Assembly (NCBI RefSeq): GCF_005280195.1
Contig: NZ_SZPR01000019.1
Span: 204,511 to 268,510 of the forward strand
Origin: Streptomyces galbus
Lineage (GTDB): Bacteria; Actinomycetota; Actinomycetes; Streptomycetales; Streptomycetaceae
Reading direction: 5' to 3'
DNA length: 64,000 nt
A program made the translations under genes and the position numbers. Position 1 is the first letter of the stretch. Every line of letters begins with the position of its first letter. The notes below the pieces were generated by a model. It was given only the letters and a program-made list of their open reading frames with translations. It did no database searches and had not been told where the DNA came from. Of the stretch, positions 15,127 through 24,281 are shown one piece after another.

Positions 15127-16053
15127 ATGGCGCGACGCATCGACGTGACCGGGGCGGGGGGCGTGCGCCTGGCGGCCTGGGAGTTCGGCGACCCGCCCAA
15201 GGAGGCCCCCGGCCCGGTCGACGGCCCCCTCGGCGGCCGGCCCGGCGCGGCCGCCGACGGCAGCGGCCCGCAGGGGGACCGCGGCCCCGGCGTCCTGTTA
15301 CTGCACGGCCTGATGGGCCGCGCCTCCCACTGGGCCCCCACCGCCCGCTGGCTCTCCGAGCGGCACCGCGCCGTCGCCCTCGACCAGCGCGGCCACGGCC
15401 GCAGCGAGAAGCCGCCCGAGGTCGCGTCGTACACCCGCGAGGCGTACGTCGAGGACGCCGAGGCCGCCCTCGAACAGCTCGGCCTCGCCCCCGCCGTCGT
15501 CATCGGCCACGCCATGGGCGCCCTCACCGCCTGGCAGCTCGCCGCCAAGCGCCCCGACCTCGTCCGCGGCCTCGTCATCTGCGACATGCGGGCCTCCGCG
15601 ATCGGCGCGGCCTCGCAGCGCGAGTGGGCCGACTGGTTCCGCTCCTGGCCCCTGCCCTTCGCCACCCTGGCCGACGTCCGCAAGTGGTTCGGCGAGGACG
15701 ACCCCTGGGTGGAGCGGCCCAACCCCTCCCGCGGCGCGTTCTACGCCGAGGTCATGCAGGAGGCCGCCGACGGCTGGCGGCCCGTCTTCGAGCCCGAGCA
15801 GATGCTGCGCTCCCGCGAGACCTGGGTCTACGACGCCCACTGGGAGGAACTGGCGCAGGTGCGGTGCCCCGCGCTGGTCGTGCGCGGCCTGGACGGCGAG
15901 CTGGGACGGGCGGAGGCACAGGAGATGGTGCGGGTGCTGCCCCGGGGCGAGTACGCGGAGGTGGCCGACGCGGGACACCTGGTGCACTACGACCAGCCGG
16001 AGGGGTGGCGGGAGGCCGTCGAGCCGTTCCTGGACGGCGTCCTCACCGGCTGA
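15127..16053 (+). CDS. alpha/beta-hydrolase-fold protein lacking the nucleophile serine; contains a TTA codon
   Basis: This 308-residue protein keeps the fold and most landmarks: LLLHGLMGRASHW (oxyanion strand), LDQRGHGRSEKP, an acid strand near VVRGLDGELG and a late GHLVHYDQPEGW histidine region. The nucleophile elbow reads VIGHAMGALTAW, so Ala129 occupies the serine place of GHSMG. The enzyme is probably inactive as an esterase or uses other chemistry. Codon 58 (15298-15300) is TTA, the only TTA I found in a gene here, so translation should depend on bldA tRNA. The start at 15127 is preceded by AGGGGG. Confidence 0.85.
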   Translation: MARRIDVTGAGGVRLAAWEFGDPPKEAPGPVDGPLGGRPGAAADGSGPQGDRGPGVLLLHGLMGRASHWAPTARWLSERHRAVALDQRGHGRSEKPPEVASYTREAYVEDAEAALEQLGLAPAVVIGHAMGALTAWQLAAKRPDLVRGLVICDMRASAIGAASQREWADWFRSWPLPFATLADVRKWFGEDDPWVERPNPSRGAFYAEVMQEAADGWRPVFEPEQMLRSRETWVYDAHWEELAQVRCPALVVRGLDGELGRAEAQEMVRVLPRGEYAEVADAGHLVHYDQPEGWREAVEPFLDGVLTG

Positions 16054-16061
16054 GGCAGCCC

Positions 16062-17651
16062 CTACCCCTTGCTCACCGCGGCGAGGATCTCCGGCAGGCG
16101 GGCCGCCGTGCGGGGAGCCGCGAGGCGCAGGCCCAGCCAGGTCACCGTCGCGCCGTAGGCCGCGCCCGCCGGCAGCAGCACCCAGCTCCACGCCGCCCCG
16201 CCCGCGCTGACGTTCAGCCAGATCGCCGCGGCGATCACCGGGGCGCACAGCAGGGCGGCCGCCACCATGCCGCCGAAGATCGCGATCCAGGCGAGGCCCG
16301 CCTGCCCGGGGGCCACGTTCTTGTAGCCCTCCTGCGGGATCGAGTAGGGGAAGCGGGCCGAGGTCCAGGCGCCGGTCGCGAGCATCGCGCCGAGCAGCGC
16401 GAAGGACAGCCCGAGCACCTCCGGCAGCCGGGGCCAGTCGTCGAGCAGCCCGGTGGTCAGCACGGTGACGAGGGTGGCGTACGGCAGGGTGATCACCAGC
16501 AGCGCCAGCGCCCGCGCCCGCAGTTCGGCGTAGGCGTCCTGCGCGGAGGAAATGCTCAGGGCGACGATCCAGAAGGCGGAGGTGTCCTGCCCGAACTGGT
16601 TGTACATCTGGATGCCGAGCATCCCGGCGGCGAAGCACGCGAAGTACGGCGAGCCGGTGCCCTGCAGGGCGTTGAACACCGGCACGATCAGGCCGATCGC
16701 CAGGGACGTCACCCAGGCCGCCTTCGTCTTGGGGTCCCGCCACACGTAGCGCAGGCTGCGTTCCATGACGGTCCCGGTGCGGCCGGCGGGCAGCAGCCGC
16801 GTGAGCCCGGACGACCCGCGCCGACCCCGCGTCCCTTCCCCGGCGGCCTGGAGGGTGGACCCGTCGGGCGCGGTCATCAGCCGGGTCAGGCTGCGCTCCC
16901 ACAGCACCAGCAGGGCCACCGAGGCGGCAGCCGTGAGCAGCAGTTGGGCGGCCGCCGTCCCGTACGACCCCGCGCTCGCGGAGTCCGCGGCGCCGATCGC
17001 GGCGGCGGGCGGCACCCACCGCAGCACGTCGGCGGCCGGGTCGAGCTGGCCGAGGCCCGAGGAACCCAGGCGCTGGGCACCGAAGTTGACCACCTGTGCG
17101 CCCACCGCGACGACCAGCCCGCTCAGCACGGCCAGGTCGCGCCCCCGACGGCTGGTCAGCAGGCGGATGTTGGCGGCGGCCACGGCCCGCGCGAGCGTCA
17201 CGCACATCAGCAGCCCCAGAACGGCACCGAGGACGCCGACGCCGTACGCCACCGCCCCGTGCGCGACCGCCACCACGGAGCCCGCGAGCATCAGCACGGT
17301 GAACAGCGGTCCGATGCCGACCAGCGAGGCGGCCAGCAGCGCCCGCACCAGGGGCCGGGGCCGCAGCGGCAGCATCACCAGCCGGGTCGGGTCCAGCGTC
17401 TCGTCCCCGCTGGGGAAGAACAGCGGCATCACCGCCCAGCCGAGCCCCAGCACCGCCACCAGCAGCACCACCAGGGACGCGGCGTGCGCGTGCCCGCGCA
17501 GGGCGATGAGCCCCACCAGTTGCAGCGCGGCGAACAGCAGGACGACGACGGCGGAGGCGACGTAGGCGGCCCGCCGGCCCGCGGACTGCCGCAGCCCGTT
17601 GCGCAGCAGCGACAGCTTCAGCCGTACGACGACGGCGGTCGGCGCGCTCAC
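16062..17651 (-). CDS. ABC transporter permease, multi-span
   Basis: This 529-residue integral membrane protein has roughly twelve hydrophobic segments, for example AAYVASAVVVLLFAALQLVG and AWVTSLAIGLIVPVFNAL. A short soluble loop at about residues 260-310 splits it into two halves. The GTG start at 17651 overlaps the stop of the ATPase gene (GTGA), so the two form a coupled exporter. The substrate is unknown. Its 3' end is 8 bases from the convergent hydrolase gene. Confidence 0.85.
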   Translation of the reverse strand: MSAPTAVVVRLKLSLLRNGLRQSAGRRAAYVASAVVVLLFAALQLVGLIALRGHAHAASLVVLLVAVLGLGWAVMPLFFPSGDETLDPTRLVMLPLRPRPLVRALLAASLVGIGPLFTVLMLAGSVVAVAHGAVAYGVGVLGAVLGLLMCVTLARAVAAANIRLLTSRRGRDLAVLSGLVVAVGAQVVNFGAQRLGSSGLGQLDPAADVLRWVPPAAAIGAADSASAGSYGTAAAQLLLTAAASVALLVLWERSLTRLMTAPDGSTLQAAGEGTRGRRGSSGLTRLLPAGRTGTVMERSLRYVWRDPKTKAAWVTSLAIGLIVPVFNALQGTGSPYFACFAAGMLGIQMYNQFGQDTSAFWIVALSISSAQDAYAELRARALALLVITLPYATLVTVLTTGLLDDWPRLPEVLGLSFALLGAMLATGAWTSARFPYSIPQEGYKNVAPGQAGLAWIAIFGGMVAAALLCAPVIAAAIWLNVSAGGAAWSWVLLPAGAAYGATVTWLGLRLAAPRTAARLPEILAAVSKG

Positions 17652-18418
17652 CGCGACCCGCCGCCCAGCCAGTCGAGGTCGGAGCCGGCGTCCCGCTCCC
17701 GGGCGCCGACGAGCTCCAGGAACGCCTTCTGCAGCGACGGCGCGGACCCGCGCACCTCTTCCAGCGGGCCGTGGGCGCGGATCCGCCCGGCGGCCAGCAC
17801 GGCCACCCAGTCGCACAGCGACTCGACGAGCTCCATGACGTGGGAGGAGAAGACGACGGTGGCGCCGGAGGCGGTGTACCGCTCCAGCACGCCCCGGATG
17901 GTCTGCGCCGACACCGGGTCCACGCCCTCGAACGGCTCGTCCAGGAAGAGCACTTCGGGATTGTGCAGCAGCGCCGCCGCGAGGCCGATCTTCTTGCGCA
18001 TCCCGGTGGAGTAGTCGACGACGAGCTTGTGCTGGGCGCCGGCGAGGTCGAGGACGTCGAGGAGCTGGGTGGCCCGCTTGTCGGCCTCGGCCCCCGGCAG
18101 GCCCCGCAACCGCCCGGTGTAGCCGAGGAGTTCGCGGCCCGACAGCCGCTCGAACAGGCGCAGTCCCTCCGGCAGCACCCCGATCCGGGCCTTCACCGCG
18201 ACCGGGTCCCGCCACACGTCGTGCCCCACGACCTCCACGGTCCCGCCGTCGGGCCGCAGCAGCCCGGTCACCATCGACAGGGTGGTGGTCTTGCCCGCAC
18301 CGTTGGGTCCGACCAGCCCGATGAACCGCCCCGCGGGCAGGTCGAGATCGATCCCGGCCACGGCGACCTGCTGCCCGAACCGCTTGTGGAGGTCGCGTAC
18401 ACGTACGGCAGAACTCAT
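17648..18418 (-). CDS. ABC transporter ATP-binding protein
   Basis: This 256-residue ATPase has Walker A GPNGAGKTTTLSM (about 37-49), a signature-like YSTGMRKKIGLAAAL and Walker B VLFLDEPFEGVDP, then the H-loop SSHVMELV. The signature reads YSTGM instead of LSGGQ, as in many two-gene drug or lantibiotic exporters. It starts at ATG 18418 and couples to the permease that follows. Confidence 0.92.
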   Translation of the reverse strand: MSSAVRVRDLHKRFGQQVAVAGIDLDLPAGRFIGLVGPNGAGKTTTLSMVTGLLRPDGGTVEVVGHDVWRDPVAVKARIGVLPEGLRLFERLSGRELLGYTGRLRGLPGAEADKRATQLLDVLDLAGAQHKLVVDYSTGMRKKIGLAAALLHNPEVLFLDEPFEGVDPVSAQTIRGVLERYTASGATVVFSSHVMELVESLCDWVAVLAAGRIRAHGPLEEVRGSAPSLQKAFLELVGARERDAGSDLDWLGGGSR

Positions 18419-18498
18419 GCAGGCACCTTAGGCGCACGGAGCCGGAGGCGCGGAGGGCCGCACGGCGCACCGGGACGCGCGCGGACGTGCGGACGGGG

Positions 18499-19176
18499 CT
18501 ACCGGTCCCGGCCGCACGCGTAGGCGAGCGGGGGGACCAACTCCTCGGCGTCCGGCAGCCACCGGTTCGCCTGCGTCGGCCGGCACGCCCACTGCACGGC
18601 CCCGCGCGACCCGAACCGGGTGGGCGGCGCGGCCACGTACGCGCCCTCGCCGAGCGCCGCCAGGTCCAGCGACGCGGGCGCCCAGCCGAGCGCGCGCACC
18701 AGGTCCGGGACCTTCGCGGCGGCCCCCGGCAGCACGAAGAAGTACATCCGCCGGTCGGGCGCGAGCGTCACCGGTCCCGGCGTCACCTCCATGCGCTCCA
18801 TGCGCGCGAGGGCGTGGAACCCGGCCGTCTCCGGCACGCGGACCGCGTCGAACGTCCGCCCCGTGGGCAGCAGGATCGAGGCCGCCGGCTGCTTCTGCCA
18901 CATCCGGCGGGCGACGGTCGCGCTGCCCGTCGCCCGGGTCGCCCAGTCGGCCCGCGCGGGATGGGCCCCCGGCGCCTCGCACGCGGGGTCGCCGCACGAG
19001 CAGCGCTGCACCCCGTCGACCGCCTCCAGCCAGGTGCCGGGGAACACGTCCCAGTGCCGTTCCCCGGCGTAGCGGACGGCGGTCTCCAGCAGCGATTCCC
19101 CGCGCTGCTCCGGGATCTGGGCGGCTTCGGTCTCCGGGATGGTCTCTTCCACGATGAACACAACTCCAGCCGTCAC
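18499..19176 (-). CDS. bifunctional DNA primase/polymerase (prim-pol) domain protein
   Basis: This 225-residue protein resembles the N-terminal AEP prim-pol domain (ALETAVRYAGERHWDVFPGTWLE type start and a C-x-C-x4-C zinc-like cluster in RCSCGDPACEAPGAHP). Chromosomal relatives in Streptomyces are common and lack a helicase partner, as here. Catalytic acidic pairs are not obvious, so activity is uncertain. GTG at 19176 is used; GTGs at 19161 and 19152 are alternatives. It is divergent from the NsdA-like regulator. Confidence 0.72.
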   Translation of the reverse strand: MTAGVVFIVEETIPETEAAQIPEQRGESLLETAVRYAGERHWDVFPGTWLEAVDGVQRCSCGDPACEAPGAHPARADWATRATGSATVARRMWQKQPAASILLPTGRTFDAVRVPETAGFHALARMERMEVTPGPVTLAPDRRMYFFVLPGAAAKVPDLVRALGWAPASLDLAALGEGAYVAAPPTRFGSRGAVQWACRPTQANRWLPDAEELVPPLAYACGRDR

Positions 19177-19417
19177 CAGGGGTTACGCCGTGCCCTGTGC
19201 GCGGGGGAGGAGCACCGTCGCGGGCTCCGGGGCGCACAGGTGCACACGCGGGGGCGCGCGGCAGGAACGCGAGGGGGAGCGGGTAGGCACCGGAAGGGGT
19301 CGGCTGGTGGCTTACCCCGGCAATCCTCGCATGTCCCGCATTTTCGGTATGTCCGTGGGGCATCGATCTTCACGGCCGGATCTTTTTCGTTCCAAGGGGT
19401 TCGCAGGGGGTTATGCC

Positions 19418-20803
19418 ATGGCCGCAAGGCCGCTTGTCGCGCGGCAGCCGAACGAACGGCTGCAGGCGCTCATCCAGGAAGCCGGATGCTCCAACGCCGG
19501 GCTCGCGCGCCGCGTCAACATGTGCGGCGCCGAACACGGCCTCGACCTGCGCTACGACAAGACGTCCGTGGCCCGCTGGCTGCGCGGCCAGCAGCCCCGG
19601 GGCCGCGCCCCGGCGGTCATCGCCGAGGCGCTCGGCCGCAAGCTCGGCCGGACGGTCACGATCGACGAGATCGGCATGGCCAACGGCAAGAACCTCGCCT
19701 CGGGCGTGGGCCTCCAGTTCTCGCCGACGGTACTGGGGGCCATCGAGCAGGTCTGCGAGCTGTGGCGCAGCGACGTGGGCCGGCGGGACTTCCTGTCCGG
19801 GTCCTCGGTGGCCGCCTCCGCGCTCGTCGAGCCCAGCCGCGACTGGCTGATCTCCGCGCCCGACGCCCAGGTGGCGCGGTCGGCGGGGCCGCGGGTCGGG
19901 CAGTCCGACGTCGCGGCCGTGCGGGCGATGACACAGGCGCTGGTCGACCTGGACCACCAGTACGGCAGCGGGCACGTGCGCCCGGTCGTCGTGCACTACC
20001 TCAACAGCGTCGTCTCCGGGCTGCTCGCCGGCTCCTACCGGGAGGCCGTCGGCCGCGACCTGTTCGCCGCCGTGGCCCGACTCACCGAGCTGGCCGGGTA
20101 CATGGCCGTGGACACCGGCCAACCGGGCCTGGCCCAGCGGTACTACATCCAGGCGCTGCGCCTCGCCCAGGCGGCCGGGGACCGCGGCTACGGCGGCTAC
20201 GTCCTCGCCGCGTCCATGAGCCACCTCGCCGCCCAGCTCGGGAACCCGCGCGAGATCGCCCAGTTGGCGCGGGCGGCCCAGGAGGGCGCACGCGGGCGGG
20301 TCACCCCGCGCGCGGAGGCGATGTTCCACGCCGCCGAGGCCCGGGGCCACGCCCTGCTGGGGGACGCGCGCGCCGCGCAGGACGCGGCCGGGCGCGCGGT
20401 GTCCGCGCTGGAGGCGGCCGACCCGGCCGCCGGGGACGACCCGGTGTGGATCGCGCACTTCGACGAGGCGTACCTGGCGGACGAACTGGCGCACTGCCAC
20501 CGCGACCTCGGCCAGGCCGAGGCGGCGGCGCGCTGCGCGGAGCAGGCGCTCGCCGGGCACCCGGAGGGCCGGGCCCGCCGCCGCGCCATCGGCTACGTGC
20601 TGCTGGCCAGCGCGCAGGTGCAGCAGCGCGAGGTCGAGCAGGCGTGCAGCACCGGCCTGAAGGCGGTCGAGCTGCTGGAGACGCTGCGCTCCAACCGGGG
20701 CGCCGAGTACCTGGAGGACCTCCAGCAGCGGCTGGAGCCGTACCGCGAGGAGCCGGTCGTCAGGGAGTTCGGGGCCCGCCTGGACCTGCCCGCCGCCGCG
20801 TAG
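19418..20803 (+). CDS. NsdA-like regulatory protein (HTH plus TPR-like repeats)
   Basis: This 461-residue protein starts RQPNERLQALIQEAGCSNAG with a helix-turn-helix at about residues 10-80 (KTSVARWLRGQQPRGRAPA). A long helical, TPR-like region follows from about 160 (LAGYMAVDTGQPGLAQRYYI, ALRLAQAAGDRGYGGYVLAA and similar). This architecture matches the Streptomyces NsdA family of negative regulators of sporulation and antibiotic production. ATG at 19418 is preceded by AGGGGG. The target is unknown. Confidence 0.78.
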   Translation: MAARPLVARQPNERLQALIQEAGCSNAGLARRVNMCGAEHGLDLRYDKTSVARWLRGQQPRGRAPAVIAEALGRKLGRTVTIDEIGMANGKNLASGVGLQFSPTVLGAIEQVCELWRSDVGRRDFLSGSSVAASALVEPSRDWLISAPDAQVARSAGPRVGQSDVAAVRAMTQALVDLDHQYGSGHVRPVVVHYLNSVVSGLLAGSYREAVGRDLFAAVARLTELAGYMAVDTGQPGLAQRYYIQALRLAQAAGDRGYGGYVLAASMSHLAAQLGNPREIAQLARAAQEGARGRVTPRAEAMFHAAEARGHALLGDARAAQDAAGRAVSALEAADPAAGDDPVWIAHFDEAYLADELAHCHRDLGQAEAAARCAEQALAGHPEGRARRRAIGYVLLASAQVQQREVEQACSTGLKAVELLETLRSNRGAEYLEDLQQRLEPYREEPVVREFGARLDLPAAA

Positions 20804-21036
20804 CCGGACGGAGCGCCGTGCGTGCCGCCGGGGGCCCGCACGGGGCCCGCGCGGGAGGGTCCCGGGAAGGGCTCGCGGGCGGGCCAACTACAGCGCACGG
20901 CGCCCCCGTTGTGTCACGCGTCTGTTAGCGACGTCACAGGGAAGGAGGTCACGTCCTGAGCTGCGTGGCACGGGGTTCCGTGGAGCCGGTAGCGTGAGCC
21001 GACGATTCCGAAGGTCCCCCATTCACAGGAGTCCCG

Positions 21037-22794
21037 GTGACGCAGAGTGGACAGGGCGAGGAGCCCTCGGCGCGGTCCCCGCGCGAAGGCATCGTGCTGC
21101 CCTCGGACGGCGGCGCGCCTCTGCTGCCGGGCACGACGAGCGGCGAGGACAGACACCCCGAGCACGACCCGTACGGCGGCCGGCACGCCGGCCCCGCCCA
21201 CCCGGGCGACGACGGCCATGGCGGCTACGGCGCCGGCCCGCAGCCCGGGCACGGCTCCTACGCCGACCCCCACCAGCCGGGCCACGGCTCCTACGGCGCC
21301 CCGCAGCAGGCCCCTTACGGCGACCGGCAGCAGGCGTCCTACGGCGACCCGCAGCCCGCCCCCGGCCAGACCTGGGGCCGGCCATGGGGCCCCGACCGGC
21401 ACGAGCCGGCCGCGCAGCCGCCCGCCGACCCGTCCGGCCGCAGCGCCTGGCCGCTGCCCGCCGACCAGCAGCAGCAGTGGGGCGGCGCCCAGCCCGCCGA
21501 CCCCGGCCAGTGGCACCCGGCGCCCCAGCAGGGCCCGGGCCCGCTGCCCCCCGAGGGCGCGCAGCCGCCGTCGTACGGCCACGGCGTGCCCGGCGCGCCG
21601 CTGCCGCCCGCCGACGAGGGCGCCACCCAGTACCTCCCGCCGGTGCCGCCCGCCGCGGCGGACGACGGCGCCACGCAGTACATACCTCCGGTCGCCGGGG
21701 CGCACGGGAACCAGGGCACGCCGTACCCACCCCCCGGCGGCGGCCGCGCGGACGAGGGCGCGACCCAGTACCTGCCGCCGGTCGGCGGGGGCGCGCTGCC
21801 GCCGGAGACGCCCTCCGAGGCGACCCACTACCTGGGCACGGCGCCGCACCACCAGCGGCAGCCCGGCGGCTCCGACGCCGAGGCCACGCAGTACATACCG
21901 CCCGTCGCCGGACAGCCGGGCCAGGCGCCGTACGGCGGCGCCGAGGGCGACCGGCAGCCGCCCGCCGAGTTCGCGAACCTGTTCCGGGGCGAGTCCCCGG
22001 CCGGCTCCACCCAGCAGCTTCCCCGCTTCACCGAGCCCGGACCGGGCGGTCCCGCGGGTGCCGGCGCGGCCCGCTCCGCGCCGCCCTCGTTCCTCCCGCC
22101 CGGCGGCCGGCGCGCCGTCCACGAGGACGCCGACGACCACGGCGGCCGGCGCGGCAACGGCCGGACCGGCTCCCGGTGGCCGCTGATCGCGGCGATCGGC
22201 GTGGGCATCGTGGTCGTCGGCATCGGCGCGGGCGCCCTGATGGCCGGCGGGGGCGGCGGCGACGACGGCGACGACAGCGCGCCCACGTCCGCGTCGGCGC
22301 CCGCGCAGTCGGGGTCCGCGTCGGCGGCCGCCGATCCGGCTAAGGACCAGGCGGTCGCGCTGGACAAGCTGCTGGCGGACAGCGGCAGCAGCCGGGCCAG
22401 CGTGATCGGCGCGGTGGCGGACGTCAAGGCGTGCACCAACCTCCAGCAGGCCGCCACCGACCTGCGGGCCGCGGCCGGCCAGCGCACCGACCTGGTGACC
22501 CGGCTGGACGGCCTGACCGTGGACCGGTTGCCCGACCACGCGGCGCTGACCTCCGCGCTCACCAAGGCGTGGCAGGCGTCCGCCGAGGCCGACAACCACT
22601 ACGCGGCCTGGGCCGACCAGATCGCCGGCAACAAGAAGGCGTGCAAGAAGGGCCAGGCCCGCACGACCCCGGAGACCCAGGCCGGCAACCGGGCGAGCGG
22701 CACCGCCAGCGCCCAGAAGACCAAGGCCGCGCAGCTCTGGAACGGCATCGCGCAGAAGTACGGGCTGACCCAGCGTCAGCCGACCCAGCTCTGA
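21037..22794 (+). CDS. single-pass membrane protein with Pro/Gly-rich cytoplasmic tail and ATQYIPPV repeats
   Basis: Of 585 residues, the first ~375 are Gly/Pro/His-rich and low in complexity, carrying at least four copies of (G/E)ATQY(L/I)PPV plus an ATHYLG variant. A membrane segment follows (WPLIAAIGVGIVVVGIGAGA, about 382-401), then an Asp/Ser/Ala spacer and a compact helical outer domain of about 150 residues (KDQAVALDKLLADSGSSRAS to the end). The repeats look like threonine phosphorylation or docking motifs. I do not recognise an enzyme. GTG at 21037 follows CAGGAG. Confidence 0.75.
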   Translation: MTQSGQGEEPSARSPREGIVLPSDGGAPLLPGTTSGEDRHPEHDPYGGRHAGPAHPGDDGHGGYGAGPQPGHGSYADPHQPGHGSYGAPQQAPYGDRQQASYGDPQPAPGQTWGRPWGPDRHEPAAQPPADPSGRSAWPLPADQQQQWGGAQPADPGQWHPAPQQGPGPLPPEGAQPPSYGHGVPGAPLPPADEGATQYLPPVPPAAADDGATQYIPPVAGAHGNQGTPYPPPGGGRADEGATQYLPPVGGGALPPETPSEATHYLGTAPHHQRQPGGSDAEATQYIPPVAGQPGQAPYGGAEGDRQPPAEFANLFRGESPAGSTQQLPRFTEPGPGGPAGAGAARSAPPSFLPPGGRRAVHEDADDHGGRRGNGRTGSRWPLIAAIGVGIVVVGIGAGALMAGGGGGDDGDDSAPTSASAPAQSGSASAAADPAKDQAVALDKLLADSGSSRASVIGAVADVKACTNLQQAATDLRAAAGQRTDLVTRLDGLTVDRLPDHAALTSALTKAWQASAEADNHYAAWADQIAGNKKACKKGQARTTPETQAGNRASGTASAQKTKAAQLWNGIAQKYGLTQRQPTQL

Positions 22795-22803
22795 CCCGGC
22801 CGG

Positions 22804-22826
22804 GCCGCGCCCCGCGCGGGCGCGGC
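22804..22826. terminator. hairpin between convergent membrane-protein and lipoprotein genes
   Basis: GCCGCGCCC (22804-22812) and GGGCGCGGC (22818-22826) form a 9-bp stem with a 5-base loop. It lies between two convergent stops and is followed by a short GGCGGTTCA direct repeat. Confidence 0.7.
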
Positions 22827-22853
22827 TCAGCCGGGTCAGGCGGTTCAGGCGGT

Positions 22854-24164
22854 TCAATCGAGGTTGGCGGACTCCAGCGTCGCGGTCACGTCGACGGAGC
22901 CGCTCTTGGCGGCCACCAGCCGGCCCTTGCGCACCACCTGGAGGCTCACGTCGGCGTTGACCAGGCGCGGCAGGCCGACCGAGCCGAGCCGGTCGGCGAA
23001 CTGCCAGCGCAGCGCCGGCGTGAGCCCGCCGGTCTCGATCCTCAGCCCGTCGTCGAGGGCGCTGCGGACGGTGTCCGCGGTGACCCGGCCGGTCCCGAGC
23101 GACTCCACGACCTTCTTGAACACGGTGTAGGCGATGTACGTCGTCTGCACCCCGGTGTCGTCGGCGTCGATGCGGTTGTCGGTGAACGCCTCGTCGTTGA
23201 TGATCTTCTTCATCCCGTTCCAGCGCGGGTCGCCCGCGACCGGGTACCAGCCGGTCACGTACGCGCCCTCGTACGGGCCGGACGCGCCGCCCGTCGCGTC
23301 GATCACCGTCTGGTCGACGCTGCCGAGGACGGTCGCGGTGCGCACCGAGGACGCGTCGCCGTCGCGGCGGAAGGAGTCCATGAAGGTGCTGGTGCGGTCG
23401 CCGAGCGCCGGGACCACGCAGCCCTTGCCGCCGCCGCGGGCGGCCTCGGCGAGGGCCTGCCGGGCCTGGGCGGAGTACTCGGTGGCGTCCTCGGCCGCCG
23501 GCTGGTCCGTGGCGTCGGCGTGGCCGCCCGCGTGCAGGCCGGAGTCCAGCAGACTGGGCAGGGCGTCGCCGGCGATGGTGTCCGGGCGCACCAGCGCGAT
23601 ATGGCCGCAGACACCGGAGAGTTCCCGGCCGAGCCCGGCCAGCAGCGCGGGCTGGCCGCCGTTGACCGGGTACGACAGGGGACTGGTGAACTCGGCGTTG
23701 GTGACGCCGTAGCCCCCGATGTACGGGATGCCGGCGCCCTGCAGCGTGGGGAAGAACGAGTCGGAGTACTGGCTGTAGGAGCCGACGACCGCGACGGCGC
23801 CCTCCTTCACGGCGCGCCGAGCGCACTTCGCGGCGCCCACCGAGTCGTTGCGGTCGTTGCAGGTCAGGACCTTCAGCGAGCGGCCGCCGAGGCCGCCCTG
23901 GGCGTTGACCCAGCGCGCGTAGGCGCGGGCGAAGGCGGGCATGCCGGGCTTGTTGGTGGCGCTGGTGTCCTCCGGCGCCCACGTCATGACCGTGATCGAG
24001 GTGTCCCCGGAACCCCCCGTGGTACCGGGGATGACCCCGCAGCCGGCGAGGAGTGACGCACTGGCGGTCAGGGCACCCGCGATCAGGGCGGACGGTCTGA
24101 CGTGCCGGGTGAAGCGGTGGTGCCAGGGGAGGAAGGTGCTTCGCGTACGTCGCCTGCCGGTCAT
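22854..24164 (-). CDS. ABC transporter substrate-binding lipoprotein (Leu/Ile/Val-type fold)
   Basis: The 436-residue protein has a twin-arginine-rich start, a hydrophobic core (ALIAGALTASASLLAGC) and a lipobox LLAGC at about residue 41. The mature part has periplasmic-binding-protein type I features: INSTEAD of transport genes nearby, ITVMTWAPEDTSATNKPG, VVGSYSQYSDSFFPTLQGAG and GIPYIGGYGVTN. No permease or ATPase adjoins it, so it may be an orphan receptor or sensor lipoprotein. The amino-acid-like ligand is inferred from the fold only. ATG at 24164 was chosen because it precedes the signal peptide. Confidence 0.82.
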   Translation of the reverse strand: MTGRRRTRSTFLPWHHRFTRHVRPSALIAGALTASASLLAGCGVIPGTTGGSGDTSITVMTWAPEDTSATNKPGMPAFARAYARWVNAQGGLGGRSLKVLTCNDRNDSVGAAKCARRAVKEGAVAVVGSYSQYSDSFFPTLQGAGIPYIGGYGVTNAEFTSPLSYPVNGGQPALLAGLGRELSGVCGHIALVRPDTIAGDALPSLLDSGLHAGGHADATDQPAAEDATEYSAQARQALAEAARGGGKGCVVPALGDRTSTFMDSFRRDGDASSVRTATVLGSVDQTVIDATGGASGPYEGAYVTGWYPVAGDPRWNGMKKIINDEAFTDNRIDADDTGVQTTYIAYTVFKKVVESLGTGRVTADTVRSALDDGLRIETGGLTPALRWQFADRLGSVGLPRLVNADVSLQVVRKGRLVAAKSGSVDVTATLESANLD

Positions 24165-24281
24165 GTCCCCACACGCTTCCGCCACATCCCTAACCCCGCA
24201 GTGACCGCGGGTCGACGGATGGTGACGCACAGGTGAATTGCGGGGGCCGGTGAGGCGGGTGCGGGGCGGAACGTACGATCG

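Noticed and set aside
21037..21960. Repeats considered as a CRISPR or DNA-level satellite
   Set aside because: The repeats follow the reading frame and vary at synonymous positions, so they are protein repeats.
20914..24174. A 1086-codon minus-strand open frame
   Set aside because: It overlaps the repeat-bearing membrane gene and the lipoprotein gene in a wrong frame and lacks domains.
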